Made by a program: the position numbers and the translations under genes | Shown: piece by piece, positions 42,654-51,019 of the stretch | How the letters are laid out: every line of letters starts with the position of its first letter | How positions within the stretch are numbered: the first letter of the stretch is position 1 | Notes under the pieces: generated by a model | What the model was told of the DNA's origin: nothing | The model's database searches: none | The model's input: only the letters and a program-made list of their open reading frames with translations | Assembly (NCBI GenBank): GCA_028280405.1 | Contig: JANQLW010000039.1 | Coordinates: 16,811-80,810 of the forward strand | DNA: 64,000 nucleotides | Source: Bacteroidales bacterium | GTDB taxonomy: Bacteria > Bacteroidota > Bacteroidia > Bacteroidales > GCA-2711565 | Direction: 5' to 3'

Positions 42654-43526
42654 CTATGCTTTCAGTGGAACGTAAACATGGGTTTTTAACTTTTCTTCAC
42701 TTGTTTTGTCGGGGTGGTTAAGGTAAATATCATAGCAAGGCTCATCTGCTAATTGATGCCCTGATTCAGGTAGCCAGTTTCTGAAAATATGATTATATAC
42801 ATGCCCCAGATTAGAATAAGGCCCCTTGTATTTAAAGATAGCATACTTTCCTCCTGCAATTGTTTTTGTAGCAATTTCGCCTTCTGCCTTTACTTCTTTT
42901 TTGATTGTGACACAGGCATCATATCTGAGTTTATCTGTTTCAGTAACGCTTGGGTCGTCATGACCGATTCCCAAACTTTGCATCCCAAAACTGAAAAGTT
43001 TATTGTCTTTGATATATTGCCATAGCTTTTGCCAGGCTACCCCCATTTCTTGGCCTCCATATTTCCCGATTGACCTGATGTAAATAACTTTTTTTTCTTT
43101 TATTGTTTTAATCTGTGGTTTTAATTTTAGTTCCATAACTGTTTGATTTAATTGTGAAATATCGAAAGGTTTCAGCATCTTTTTAGTTTTTCGGAACTCT
43201 TCCGGACTGGTTCCAAACCTTTTTTTAAATGCTTTGTTAAAAGAAGAAGTTACATCAAATCCAACTTCAAGGGCAATATCCTTAACGGCATCCTGTTTGA
43301 ATTCAAGTAATTTTGCAGAACGCTCCAGACGAGCTCTTAATATATATGCTCCTAAAGGTTCATTTAAAAATGCTTTAAATATACGATGGAAATGAAATGA
43401 TGAAAAATTTGAAACATTGGCCAGTGTTCCTAATTCCAGTTTCTCATCTAAATGATCATGAATGTATACCAAGACATCATTTAATCGTTCCTGGTAATCT
43501 TTTATGGTTGCTTCTTTTCCTTTCAT
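42654..43526 (-). CDS. AraC-type regulator with GyrI-like effector domain
   Basis: A 290-residue protein. The N-terminal 110 residues are a double AraC helix-turn-helix (L-A-N-V-S-N-F-S-S-F-H-F-H-R-I-F and I-A-L-E-V-G-F-D-V-T-S-S-F-N-K-A-F-K-K-R-F-G-T-S-P). The C-terminal half (about 140-290) is a GyrI-like small-molecule binding domain (E-K-K-V-I-Y-I-R-S-I-G near its start). Such Rob/SoxS-like fusions control responses to toxic or lipophilic compounds. The ORF is open to 43574; the ATG at 43526 gives the usual start. It is flanked by direct repeats. Confidence 0.85.
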   Translation of the reverse strand: MKGKEATIKDYQERLNDVLVYIHDHLDEKLELGTLANVSNFSSFHFHRIFKAFLNEPLGAYILRARLERSAKLLEFKQDAVKDIALEVGFDVTSSFNKAFKKRFGTSPEEFRKTKKMLKPFDISQLNQTVMELKLKPQIKTIKEKKVIYIRSIGKYGGQEMGVAWQKLWQYIKDNKLFSFGMQSLGIGHDDPSVTETDKLRYDACVTIKKEVKAEGEIATKTIAGGKYAIFKYKGPYSNLGHVYNHIFRNWLPESGHQLADEPCYDIYLNHPDKTSEEKLKTHVYVPLKA

Positions 43527-43593
43527 AATTATGGATTTAAAAGTACAATGGAAAGACAAAACTGGCTTTTCCATTCTTGCTAATTTATGAAAT

Positions 43594-43622
43594 GTTATGC
43601 AGTTGTGCAGTTATGTGGTTAT
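43594..43622. repeat. Direct repeat flanking the araC-type gene (copy 2)
   Basis: Second copy of the repeat at 42602-42630. It is followed by a further inverted segment (CCGCATAAC near 43643). Confidence 0.5.
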
Positions 43623-43720
43623 ACCGTTTTTCGAACATAAACCGCATAACTTATTTTAATATCCACCCACAAGTTTAATTCTTATAAATTGTCAAAAGTA
43701 TAAATTCGTAATTTTATTAG

Positions 43721-44278
43721 ATGAGCGAGCAGGAATTAATTTCCAGAATTAAGCAAGGAAATCAACAAGCATTTAAGCAAATAGTTGATGACTATCAGTC
43801 CATGGTTTTAAATACCTGCTTTCAATTTGTGAATGATAGGGATGATGCTAAGGACCTGGCTCAGGATGTTTTTGTGGAAATGTATAATTCCATTTATTCT
43901 TTCAGAGGTGATGCGAAAGTTTCGACATGGTTATACCGGATATCTGTAAACAAATCTTTAAATTTTATTAAGAAACATAAGCGTAAGTTTCTGATAGATG
44001 ACCTGGAGAGTTTTTTCAGTAATAAATCAGAAGAAACTTATAATGCGGATAAGAATATGGAAGATCATGAACGGGCTAAGCATTTATATGCTGCAATTCA
44101 TTCATTAAGTAAAAACCAAAGAATAGCCTTTAGCCTCCATAAAATAGATGGAATTTCTTATACAGAAATTGCAGAGATAATGAATGTGAGTGTATCATCT
44201 GTAGAATCCTTAATACATAGGGCTAAAGTGAATTTGAAAAAGAAACTGTTTAATTTTTACAAAAAAAATGTAGACTAA
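43721..44278 (+). CDS. ECF-type RNA polymerase sigma factor
   Basis: A 185-residue sigma-70 family protein with region 2 (D-D-A-K-D-L-A-Q-D-V-F-V-E-M-Y at about 46-60, then F-R-G-D-A-K-V-S-T-W-L-Y-R-I-S) and region 4 (L-S-K-N-Q-R-I-A-F-S-L-H through Y-T-E-I-A-E-I-M-N-V-S-V-S-S-V-E-S-L-I-H-R-A). It is the first gene of a four-gene unit with a zinc-type anti-sigma factor and two Spy/CpxP-like proteins, so it probably answers an envelope or metal stress. Confidence 0.93.
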   Translation: MSEQELISRIKQGNQQAFKQIVDDYQSMVLNTCFQFVNDRDDAKDLAQDVFVEMYNSIYSFRGDAKVSTWLYRISVNKSLNFIKKHKRKFLIDDLESFFSNKSEETYNADKNMEDHERAKHLYAAIHSLSKNQRIAFSLHKIDGISYTEIAEIMNVSVSSVESLIHRAKVNLKKKLFNFYKKNVD

Positions 44279-44325
44279 GCGCAAGTTTTTATTACTGTAA
44301 TTGTCAAACTAAAAAATGCAACAAG

Positions 44326-44778
44326 ATGATTTGCAAAGATGTACATAAAAAATATGATTTATTCCAAAATGATCAATTATCAAAGCATGAAATGGAATCT
44401 ATGGAGCAACACATTTCAGCTTGTGCTGATTGCAAATGGTTGATTGATGAAGTGAATAAAACAATGGATATAGCAAATAATAAAGAATTATTATCTGTAG
44501 ATCCTTTTATGTTTACACGTGTCCAGCAGCAGATTATAAATGAATCAACTAAAACAGTCAGGTTGTGGGGAAAATTTTTACAACCTATAGCTGCCTCTGT
44601 GGTTATTATTATTGGATTAACCATTGGTATAGGACTTGGGTCGAAATTTTACAATGACTCTCTTAAATCATCTTCTGAAAGTAGAGAGGAAATAAATACT
44701 TTTTCTTCAGAAGAGGTTTATTTTGAAGCCATTGATTATTCATCATCCTTGGAAGCATTTTTATTAGCGGAGGAATAA
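44326..44778 (+). CDS. Zinc-type anti-sigma factor with one membrane segment
   Basis: A 150-residue protein whose N-terminal part has H-x3-C-x2-C (His29, Cys33, Cys36), the ZAS zinc motif of anti-sigma factors. A membrane segment spans about 88-106, followed by an acidic, serine-rich periplasmic tail of about 40 residues. It should hold the ECF sigma factor encoded 47 bases upstream at the membrane and release it on a periplasmic signal. Confidence 0.82.
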   Translation: MICKDVHKKYDLFQNDQLSKHEMESMEQHISACADCKWLIDEVNKTMDIANNKELLSVDPFMFTRVQQQIINESTKTVRLWGKFLQPIAASVVIIIGLTIGIGLGSKFYNDSLKSSSESREEINTFSSEEVYFEAIDYSSSLEAFLLAEE

Positions 44779-44783
44779 ACATT

Positions 44784-45326
44784 ATGAATTATTTTAATAA
44801 GCGAAAAGTTGTAATCCTTATAATATCGGTATTACTGGCTGTAAATATTGCAACCATCAGCACAATTGTTTACCATACCTATTATAGGCCACAACACAAA
44901 TCCAAATACTGGAAAGAGCGGAGAGAGTCATTTAATAAGTTTTGGCAGGATTTGCAATTAACAGAAGGACAGGAAAAAGTATACAAAGACTCCTATAATC
45001 TGTTTCTGGAAAAAACCAGGGAGGTACAAAACAAACAGTATCTCGTACGTGTAAAAATGATGGATGAGATGTCTAAACCGGAAGTCGATACGATCAAATT
45101 GGAATCATTAGCTGAACAATCCGGAGAACTTCATAAGGAATTAAAAATGATTATTAACAGGCATGTCCTCAGAATAAAAGGTGTGAGTAATGATAAACAA
45201 TATAAGATGATGGAGAAAGTGTTCAGGCATTATATTGAAAGAGATAATCCCAAAGAAAAGTATAAGAGATATAGAAAATACAGAAATAGAGGGAAAAGCG
45301 ATTCGACCCGGTTTCGTAAAGAATAA
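44784..45326 (+). CDS. Membrane-anchored Spy/CpxP/ZraP-like sensor
   Basis: A 180-residue protein with one membrane segment at about 8-30, then a helical periplasmic domain. The domain has an L-T-x-x-Q motif (L-T-E-G-Q at 59-63), several Met and His residues and a very basic C-terminus (K-R-Y-R-K-Y-R-N-R-G-K). The layout resembles CnrX/ZraP/CpxP-type periplasmic metal or misfolding sensors. It starts five bases after the anti-sigma gene, so it probably acts in the same circuit, perhaps as signal receptor. No specific metal can be named. Confidence 0.7.
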   Translation: MNYFNKRKVVILIISVLLAVNIATISTIVYHTYYRPQHKSKYWKERRESFNKFWQDLQLTEGQEKVYKDSYNLFLEKTREVQNKQYLVRVKMMDEMSKPEVDTIKLESLAEQSGELHKELKMIINRHVLRIKGVSNDKQYKMMEKVFRHYIERDNPKEKYKRYRKYRNRGKSDSTRFRKE

Positions 45327-45385
45327 AAGAGAATGTTAATCGATTACACATATATAAATAATTATCAATTTAAAATTTTAGGAAG

Positions 45386-45940
45386 ATGAAAAGAATAAAT
45401 ATAGTTACATGCACAGCATTTTCTCTACTGCTTATTTTACTAAGTGGAAATGTAATTGGACAAGAGAAAGTAATCGTAAAAGAAGTTAAGTCGGAAGATG
45501 TAAACTTTGCTGGAAAGAAAATGGTTGACTATTATAAGTTTAATGGTAATAACCGTATGATCTGGAGAGAAAAAAGAATGCAAAGATGTCGGGAATTTTT
45601 AGACCTGACCGACGAGCAAAAAGAAAAGATGAAAGCAATTAAGCTGGAAACAGCCCAAAAACTTTTACCTATAAAAAATGAAATTAAAGAAAAGAGAGCC
45701 AGATTGCATACTTTATCTACAGCTGAAAAAGCAAATATGAAAGACATCAATAAGGTGATTGATAATATAACTAAGCTTGTAGGGAAACAAATGAAAGTAA
45801 ATGCTGCATGCAGGCAGCAGATGCGTTCATTACTTACTGACGAACAAAGAATAAAGTTCGATACTATGAAAGGAAAATGGAAAAGAGGAGTTACCCGTAT
45901 GAAGGCAAAGGCATATGGGAAAGCTCGTAAGTTTAGATAG
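45386..45940 (+). CDS. Periplasmic Spy/CpxP-like protein
   Basis: A 184-residue exported protein with a signal peptide (about 1-25, cleavage near I-G-Q). A long, charged helical region follows, with two L-T-D-E-Q motifs at 74-78 and 150-154, the hallmark of Spy/CpxP proteins, which are periplasmic chaperones or sensors. It follows the membrane-anchored relative by 60 bases and is probably the output or feedback arm of the ECF system. A strong terminator ends the operon. Confidence 0.8.
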   Translation: MKRINIVTCTAFSLLLILLSGNVIGQEKVIVKEVKSEDVNFAGKKMVDYYKFNGNNRMIWREKRMQRCREFLDLTDEQKEKMKAIKLETAQKLLPIKNEIKEKRARLHTLSTAEKANMKDINKVIDNITKLVGKQMKVNAACRQQMRSLLTDEQRIKFDTMKGKWKRGVTRMKAKAYGKARKFR

Positions 45941-45963
45941 GTGATTTAATTCGATTTGATTGG

Positions 45964-45997
45964 AAAGTGATTCGCCCATTGGCGGATCGCTTTTTTT
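45964..45997 (+). terminator. Terminator of the ECF sigma operon
   Basis: AAAGTGATTCGCC pairs with GGCGGATCGCTTT, with one mismatch, followed by a T-run. Confidence 0.8.
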
Positions 45998-46062
45998 ATA
46001 GGGATGATTACGTATTTAATTTTTATGTGATTTTACAAATAGAATCACCATCCTCCTGATGA

Positions 46063-46070
46063 TAAATTTG
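46063..46070 (+). promoter_or_regulatory. -7 element for the small gene at 46127
   Basis: TAAATTTG matches TAnnTTTG, 57 bases before the ATG. Confidence 0.4.
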
Positions 46071-46126
46071 ACTAAGTTTCAATTTACGGGAAACTAAAAA
46101 TCAATTTATTCATCAAAACACATATT

Positions 46127-46396
46127 ATGGCAAACAGTGCTCATTACATAAATATTAGTCCGGCAGTATATAATTGCCTGACTACTAAATTGGCTAAAGC
46201 CGGGATTCATATTCACGGTGATTCTGGTCACGTAGCTAAATCCGGAGTATCATTAGATTATGATTATAATTCCAAAGCTGAAACGCTTAATATTACAAAT
46301 GTAAAAGTGGGCTTCCCTGCAAGTTGGGCCGGTTATAATCCGGATAAGGTAATTACTGCTATTACAAATGCAGTACATGACTGTGGAGGCAAGTAA
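46127..46396 (+). CDS. Small conserved-looking hypothetical protein
   Basis: I do not recognise this 89-residue protein. It has no signal peptide or membrane segment. Visible features are three histidines in I-H-I-H-G-D-S-G-H (about 27-35), an alternating beta pattern in the middle (V-S-L-D-Y-D-Y-N), and a helix ending in a C-terminal C-G-G-K. It has its own promoter match and is followed by a hairpin, which suggests a real, separately expressed gene. The composition resembles a compact globular cytoplasmic protein. Confidence 0.6.
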   Translation: MANSAHYINISPAVYNCLTTKLAKAGIHIHGDSGHVAKSGVSLDYDYNSKAETLNITNVKVGFPASWAGYNPDKVITAITNAVHDCGGK

Positions 46397-46421
46397 ACTC
46401 CCGCCAATAGTAGTCCCCTTG

Positions 46422-46447
46422 AAGGCATGGTTTTTTAATCATGCCTT
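46422..46447. terminator. Two-way terminator
   Basis: AAGGCATG at 46422-46429 is inverted at 46440-46447 around a T-rich loop, between convergent genes. Confidence 0.55.
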
Positions 46448-47605
46448 TATTGTTTTATAAAAAATTTGTTCGTATTCATTTACCATCTTAGCCCAGGAAT
46501 AATTTTGGAGAGTATAATCTTTTGCTTTTTTCCCAAAATTCGAGGCTGAAATTCTATCTTTTAAAGATTCAATTTTTTCTTTCCATTCCTGAACGTTCTC
46601 AGGTTGAATTAGTAAGCCATTTTTTTGATCAATAATTGCATCTGTAATCCCTTCAATACCGGAAGCAATAACGGGAGTTTCTGTTATTGCAGCTTCCAGG
46701 GCTACCAAGCCAAAACCTTCAGTATCTCCATATACTTTAATGTTTGGCATTACAAAAATATCTGCGTACTTCAAAATCTGTTTTAGCTCATGATAAGGAA
46801 CTTTCCCGAGATGAAAAACACGGGATTTGTTCTCAGGCTTTTTCAACTCTTTCACAATGTTATTATAATCTGAAGGATAACCTAAAAAGAGGAAAAGCTG
46901 TTTCTTGATCTTATTTGGTAGTATGCAAAAGAATAATGATAAAAGAACATTCGTTCTTTGTTTAGGCCCGACCATTAAATAAACATATTCCCTATCTAAA
47001 ACAGGCATAATATTTTTGATAAACCATGAAAATCCTTTCCGCTCAACACTTCGTCCTAATGAAACCAAAATCTTCTTAGCTGTTAAATCGATTCCTAGTT
47101 TATATTCCAGATAAAATTTAAAATCATCTTTCTGTTTAATTTTGCCCAGGTCATGGTCAATCCCATTTTTGATAACACTGACCTTGGATTTGGATATGCC
47201 TCTTTTGATACACTCTTTAGCTGTTGCATTGCTTACTGCAATTACTTGATCAAAAGTGTTTAAAACTTTGATTATTCTTTTTTGAAAAAATGAATTTGGA
47301 AATACAATGTCTAATCCATGAATGGTAACAAGTACAGGAAGATTTGTAATTTTTTTAATCTTGTAGCAAAAAAAAGCCATTAAACCATCATTCAAATGAA
47401 TCATACTAATTGCCGGATTATTCTTCAGAATCTTCCTGATCTTATTATGAATATTTAACAGGAAAAAAAGTTTACCGGATTTATTATCATGAATAAGGCG
47501 GTGAACTTTATTTGTTCTTTCAATGCCCTGAACCAGTTCAAAACTTTGTTTTTCCATTCCACCCACAGATGGAGGGTGCTTATGACTAATAAACAGGATT
47601 TCCAT
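46439..47605 (-). CDS. GT4-family glycosyltransferase (third gene of glycolipid-type operon)
   Basis: A 388-residue GT-B glycosyltransferase. It opens with I-S-H-K-H-P-P-S-V-G-G-M-E-K-Q-S near 6-21, has V-I-K-N-G-I-D near 160, V-S-L-G-R-S-V-E-R-K-G near 190 and the GT4 nucleotide-sugar block G-F-G-L-V-A-L-E-A-A near 305. It transfers a sugar from an activated donor to an unknown acceptor. Its start overlaps the upstream membrane protein gene by 20 bases, so the two are tightly coupled. Confidence 0.87.
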   Translation of the reverse strand: MEILFISHKHPPSVGGMEKQSFELVQGIERTNKVHRLIHDNKSGKLFFLLNIHNKIRKILKNNPAISMIHLNDGLMAFFCYKIKKITNLPVLVTIHGLDIVFPNSFFQKRIIKVLNTFDQVIAVSNATAKECIKRGISKSKVSVIKNGIDHDLGKIKQKDDFKFYLEYKLGIDLTAKKILVSLGRSVERKGFSWFIKNIMPVLDREYVYLMVGPKQRTNVLLSLFFCILPNKIKKQLFLFLGYPSDYNNIVKELKKPENKSRVFHLGKVPYHELKQILKYADIFVMPNIKVYGDTEGFGLVALEAAITETPVIASGIEGITDAIIDQKNGLLIQPENVQEWKEKIESLKDRISASNFGKKAKDYTLQNYSWAKMVNEYEQIFYKTIKA

Positions 47606-48644
47606 TTTTTATTTTTTTCATGATTATACCGAAAAGAATAAATCCAATTCCAATCCAAATAATTTGTCTGACTCTTCTCATTAATGCCACTATTAACCAG
47701 ATTTTGGCAGTTTCATTTACCCCTACAGCTGATAACATCAATTTATTTGCATATTCTTCAACCCCGACCTGTCCGGGGATATATGAGCTTAATGCCTTAA
47801 AAACCATTACCCCAACTTCTATTGTGATACATGAAAAGACACTGATTTGAATGTTCAGAATTTTTAGTATCACATAATACTCCATCGCTCCGGCAATCCA
47901 GTGAAGTAATGTTAAAACAAAGGCCAGAAACAAATTGAATTGTTTCTTATGATATATTGTAATTAAGTCCCTATCTATCTTTCGAAGATTTATAGCAAGC
48001 TTTAAAAATTTTCTTTTTAACTTACTATGTTTTGATAAGTTGAATAATAGACCAATCGGATAATAAAATATCCCCATTTTTTTTTGAAGAGCAATGATCA
48101 GAAAAGTAAAAACCAGAGCTGCTATTCCTATTAACATAAATACGGCAAGTTTGCTGTTAATAAAATCCAATTTGTCGATGAAGAGAAATAAGCCAGCAAT
48201 GACTAATAAAATACCGGTGAAAAGCATTAAAAACCTGGAAACAGCAATAGAAACCAGACTATCTTTATAATTTATTCCTCTTTTTTTTAGAATGTATGCT
48301 TTAAGTGATTCTCCGGCTATAATGCTGGTAGGATTGATTTGGGCTAAACTTTCACCTATCAGCCTGATATTAAATAAGTGGATGAGGTTTGTTTTTTGGG
48401 GCGTAGTATAAAAACAAAATTGCCATGCCAATGTGGCCAATAAATAAGCTATAAAAGTAACACCAAGGAGATAAATGAATTTCCAATTGAAAACTTTAAG
48501 ATGAAACAAAAATTCTTCGAAACAAATATCAGTATTTGAAATAAACCACCATAGAAAAACAATTGCCAGAATAAATACAATTGCTTTTAATAAATTTTTT
48601 CTTGAATTATTTTTCCCTTTCTTAATGACTAAAGGCAAATTCAT
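47586..48644 (-). CDS. Lysylphosphatidylglycerol synthetase-TM/UPF0104-like membrane protein
   Basis: A 352-residue protein with about eight membrane helices. The pattern L-N-P-T-S-I-type (here I-N-P-T-S-I-I-A-G-E-S-L-K-A-Y, about 107-121) and S-Y-I-P-G-Q-V-G-V-E-E-Y near 293 is that of the LPG_synthase_TM (UPF0104) family, whose members flip lipids or act with glycosyltransferases. It is sandwiched between two GT4 genes with 23- and 20-base overlaps. I infer a role in making or flipping a membrane glycolipid. Confidence 0.8.
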   Translation of the reverse strand: MNLPLVIKKGKNNSRKNLLKAIVFILAIVFLWWFISNTDICFEEFLFHLKVFNWKFIYLLGVTFIAYLLATLAWQFCFYTTPQKTNLIHLFNIRLIGESLAQINPTSIIAGESLKAYILKKRGINYKDSLVSIAVSRFLMLFTGILLVIAGLFLFIDKLDFINSKLAVFMLIGIAALVFTFLIIALQKKMGIFYYPIGLLFNLSKHSKLKRKFLKLAINLRKIDRDLITIYHKKQFNLFLAFVLTLLHWIAGAMEYYVILKILNIQISVFSCITIEVGVMVFKALSSYIPGQVGVEEYANKLMLSAVGVNETAKIWLIVALMRRVRQIIWIGIGFILFGIIMKKIKNGNPVY

Positions 48645-49818
48645 TTACGCTGGTTTTTTCAGATTCTTCACTAATCATATCATACTTCATGAATAACCTT
48701 TCAGCTAAAGCGTCCCATGATTGGCTTTGAGCATATATGCGGGCATTCCTTTTAATCTTTGCATTTAGATTAGCATCCTGTAATAATTTGTCTATTTTCC
48801 GAACAAAATCCATCGGATCCTTTGCTCTGGCAATTAATCCTGAGTGTTGATCTTTAACAAAACCTACCTGCCCTCCCTTAGATGAAACCACTGTTGGAAT
48901 GCCTGATGCCATGGCTTCCAAGACAACATTCCCAAATGTTTCTGTTGTTGAAGGAAAAACAAATACATCACAGGATGCAAACATCCTTGCTAGTTCTTTC
49001 CCTCTAAGTTTTCCAGTGAAAATTGCATTTGGCATCTTTTTTTGTAAAATTTTTCTTTGAGGTCCTTCTCCGGTAATAATTAGATTAACTTTCTTACCTC
49101 GTTGTTCATAGTGTTTATAAATATCAATTAAAAGTTTTATATCTTTTTCCCAAACAATACGGCCTACATAAAGTAAATTCTTATCATTATTGCCTGTCAT
49201 TTCACGAATTGACTTTTTATCTTTCCGGCCAGGATTAAATTGTTCTATATTTATCCCCCGGGCCCACAGGTAAAGCTTTTCAGATGAGATGCCCAGCTTC
49301 TTCAACTCATTTAATAAAGGAAGTGAGGGTACAAATGTCAGATCGCACTTACTATAAAACCATTGCATCATCTTGTTTGCAAAATGTTTGGTTAAATGTG
49401 AAATTCCTGGTGCATATTTTAGATAATAGTCAATATAAGATATGAAATGAGTGTGATAGGTTGTGGTTAATTTTAAATTGTTCTCTTCTGCATATTCTAC
49501 AGCATATTTCCCTAAAAGAGAAGGGGTTGTGAAATGAATCAGGTCTGGTTGAAAATCATCAAGAAAAGCTTTCAGGCTTTTGTCAAACATAAGGGAAGCA
49601 ATTCTGTAATCTCTATAAAACGGAACTTTTATATACTTGCATCTGAAGATTGGATAAGGGAATAAATCAATATCTTTTGGCGGAAGAGGAGTGACGAACC
49701 TTACATCAAATTTCTCATCCGGAATTCTTTCAATAATATTAAACAGAGTATGGGTAACTCCATCTAATCCCTGCTCAAGAACATCAGTGAAATATGCAAT
49801 TTTGATTTTTTTCTTCAT
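48622..49818 (-). CDS. GT4-family glycosyltransferase, glycolipid-synthase-like
   Basis: A protein of about 398 residues with the start I-A-Y-F-T-D-V-L-E-Q-G-L-D-G-V, then H-F-T-T-P-S-L-L-G, T-T-Y-H-T-H-F near 130, Y-V-G-R-I-V-W-E-K-D near 215 and P-S-T-T-E-T-F-G-N-V-V-L-E-A-M-A-S-G near 300. The block order and the T-E-T-F-G-N-V motif recall SQD2/PimB-type diacylglycerol or phosphoinositol glycosyltransferases. The ATG at 49818 is preferred over an upstream TTG. It is first in the three-gene operon and overlaps the next gene by 23 bases. The acceptor lipid is not known. Confidence 0.85.
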   Translation of the reverse strand: MKKKIKIAYFTDVLEQGLDGVTHTLFNIIERIPDEKFDVRFVTPLPPKDIDLFPYPIFRCKYIKVPFYRDYRIASLMFDKSLKAFLDDFQPDLIHFTTPSLLGKYAVEYAEENNLKLTTTYHTHFISYIDYYLKYAPGISHLTKHFANKMMQWFYSKCDLTFVPSLPLLNELKKLGISSEKLYLWARGINIEQFNPGRKDKKSIREMTGNNDKNLLYVGRIVWEKDIKLLIDIYKHYEQRGKKVNLIITGEGPQRKILQKKMPNAIFTGKLRGKELARMFASCDVFVFPSTTETFGNVVLEAMASGIPTVVSSKGGQVGFVKDQHSGLIARAKDPMDFVRKIDKLLQDANLNAKIKRNARIYAQSQSWDALAERLFMKYDMISEESEKTSVNEFAFSH

Positions 49819-49960
49819 CTGGAAATTCAACCCTAAGCAAAATCGAAATGTTACAATTTCATTACCATTTTAACTCAATTTTTTTTTAAAAGTCAAAGTT
49901 AAAATGGAGAATTTATTAAATGGTTAAAATAAGAATATGATAATATGAAGAAAATGTTTC

Positions 49961-51019
49961 TTAAAGCTTTAGAATTATACCACTGCTATGGTCGTTAATA
50001 GCGCCTGTAACAGAGGCCAGACAATTAATTTCATTTCTTAATTTCAATACACCCAAAAATGCAAATATCATTGCTTCTTTATATTCAATTAAAAAGTTGG
50101 AAGGAATTATTATATTATTCGTTGTCTGAGATTTTATTAGTTTCATTAAAAAGTTATTGTAAGCCCCCCCTCCTGTGAATAATGTTTTTTGATTATTTGT
50201 TTGATCAATTATTTTACATATTTGAGAAGAACAGTGTTCATAAAAAGTCCTGAACTTATCTTCAATTGATATATTGGCATGATTAAGTAAAGGATTTATA
50301 TTATGAATAACCCATTCTTTACCCAGAGACTTTGGAGGAGATAAAGTATAATAATTTAACTTATTAAGTTGATCTAACAAACCGGTATGAATTTTCCCTG
50401 TTTCTGCAATTGTTCCATCTTTGTCAAACAAAAAACCTAATCCTGCACATAATTCATTGATGACAATGTTTACAGGGCAAATGTCAAATGCAATTCGTTG
50501 GTTGTTTTTTTCGAACGAAATATTTGCGAATCCTCCTAAATTGATACAATAATCATATTCGGAAAACAATAAATGATCCCCAATAGGAACCAAAGGGGCT
50601 CCTTGCCCTCCTAATTTTACATCCTGTGTCCTGAAATCAAAAGAGGTGGCAATACCTGTCTGTTTTAAAATTTCAAAGCCATCTCCGATTTGTAAGGAAA
50701 TCCCTTTATCAGGCTCATGAAAAACAGTATGCCCGTGGGATGCAATGAGTTCGGGTTTAATTCTGTGATTCTCAATAAATCGCCGGCATTCAAAACCAAG
50801 ATAATATCCATACGCTTTGTTAAGATCCTTTAACTCTTGTCCTTCTAATTCCGGAGCATTCTTTAATCGTTCTTTCCATGTAGCAGAGTATGGAATAGTT
50901 TCGGCAATTTTTATTTCAAATGACCACTCTGAGTTCTCAAACTGAAAAGTACAATATGCAATATCCAAACCATCCAGCGAAGTGCCTGACATCATTCCGA
51001 TAGTATCATACTTCCGCAT
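49961..51019 (-). CDS. anmK: Anhydro-N-acetylmuramic acid kinase
   Basis: A 352-residue sugar kinase with the AnmK start M-M-S-G-T-S-L-D-G-L-D at about 9-19, S-H-G-H-T-V-F-H near 94, Q-I-G-D-G and N-L-G-G-F-A-N-I-S near 185 and the C-terminal F-T-G-G-G-A-Y-N-N. It converts anhydro-MurNAc from wall turnover to MurNAc-6-phosphate. Its start overlaps the murF stop by one base, joining wall recycling to wall synthesis. Confidence 0.93.
   Translation of the reverse strand: MRKYDTIGMMSGTSLDGLDIAYCTFQFENSEWSFEIKIAETIPYSATWKERLKNAPELEGQELKDLNKAYGYYLGFECRRFIENHRIKPELIASHGHTVFHEPDKGISLQIGDGFEILKQTGIATSFDFRTQDVKLGGQGAPLVPIGDHLLFSEYDYCINLGGFANISFEKNNQRIAFDICPVNIVINELCAGLGFLFDKDGTIAETGKIHTGLLDQLNKLNYYTLSPPKSLGKEWVIHNINPLLNHANISIEDKFRTFYEHCSSQICKIIDQTNNQKTLFTGGGAYNNFLMKLIKSQTTNNIIIPSNFLIEYKEAMIFAFLGVLKLRNEINCLASVTGAINDHSSGIILKL

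Noticed and set aside
44326..45326. FecR-type regulator of a TonB/SusCD system
   Set aside because: There is no FecR domain and no SusC/D genes nearby; the H-x3-C-x2-C motif and Spy-like genes indicate a ZAS-type stress circuit instead.
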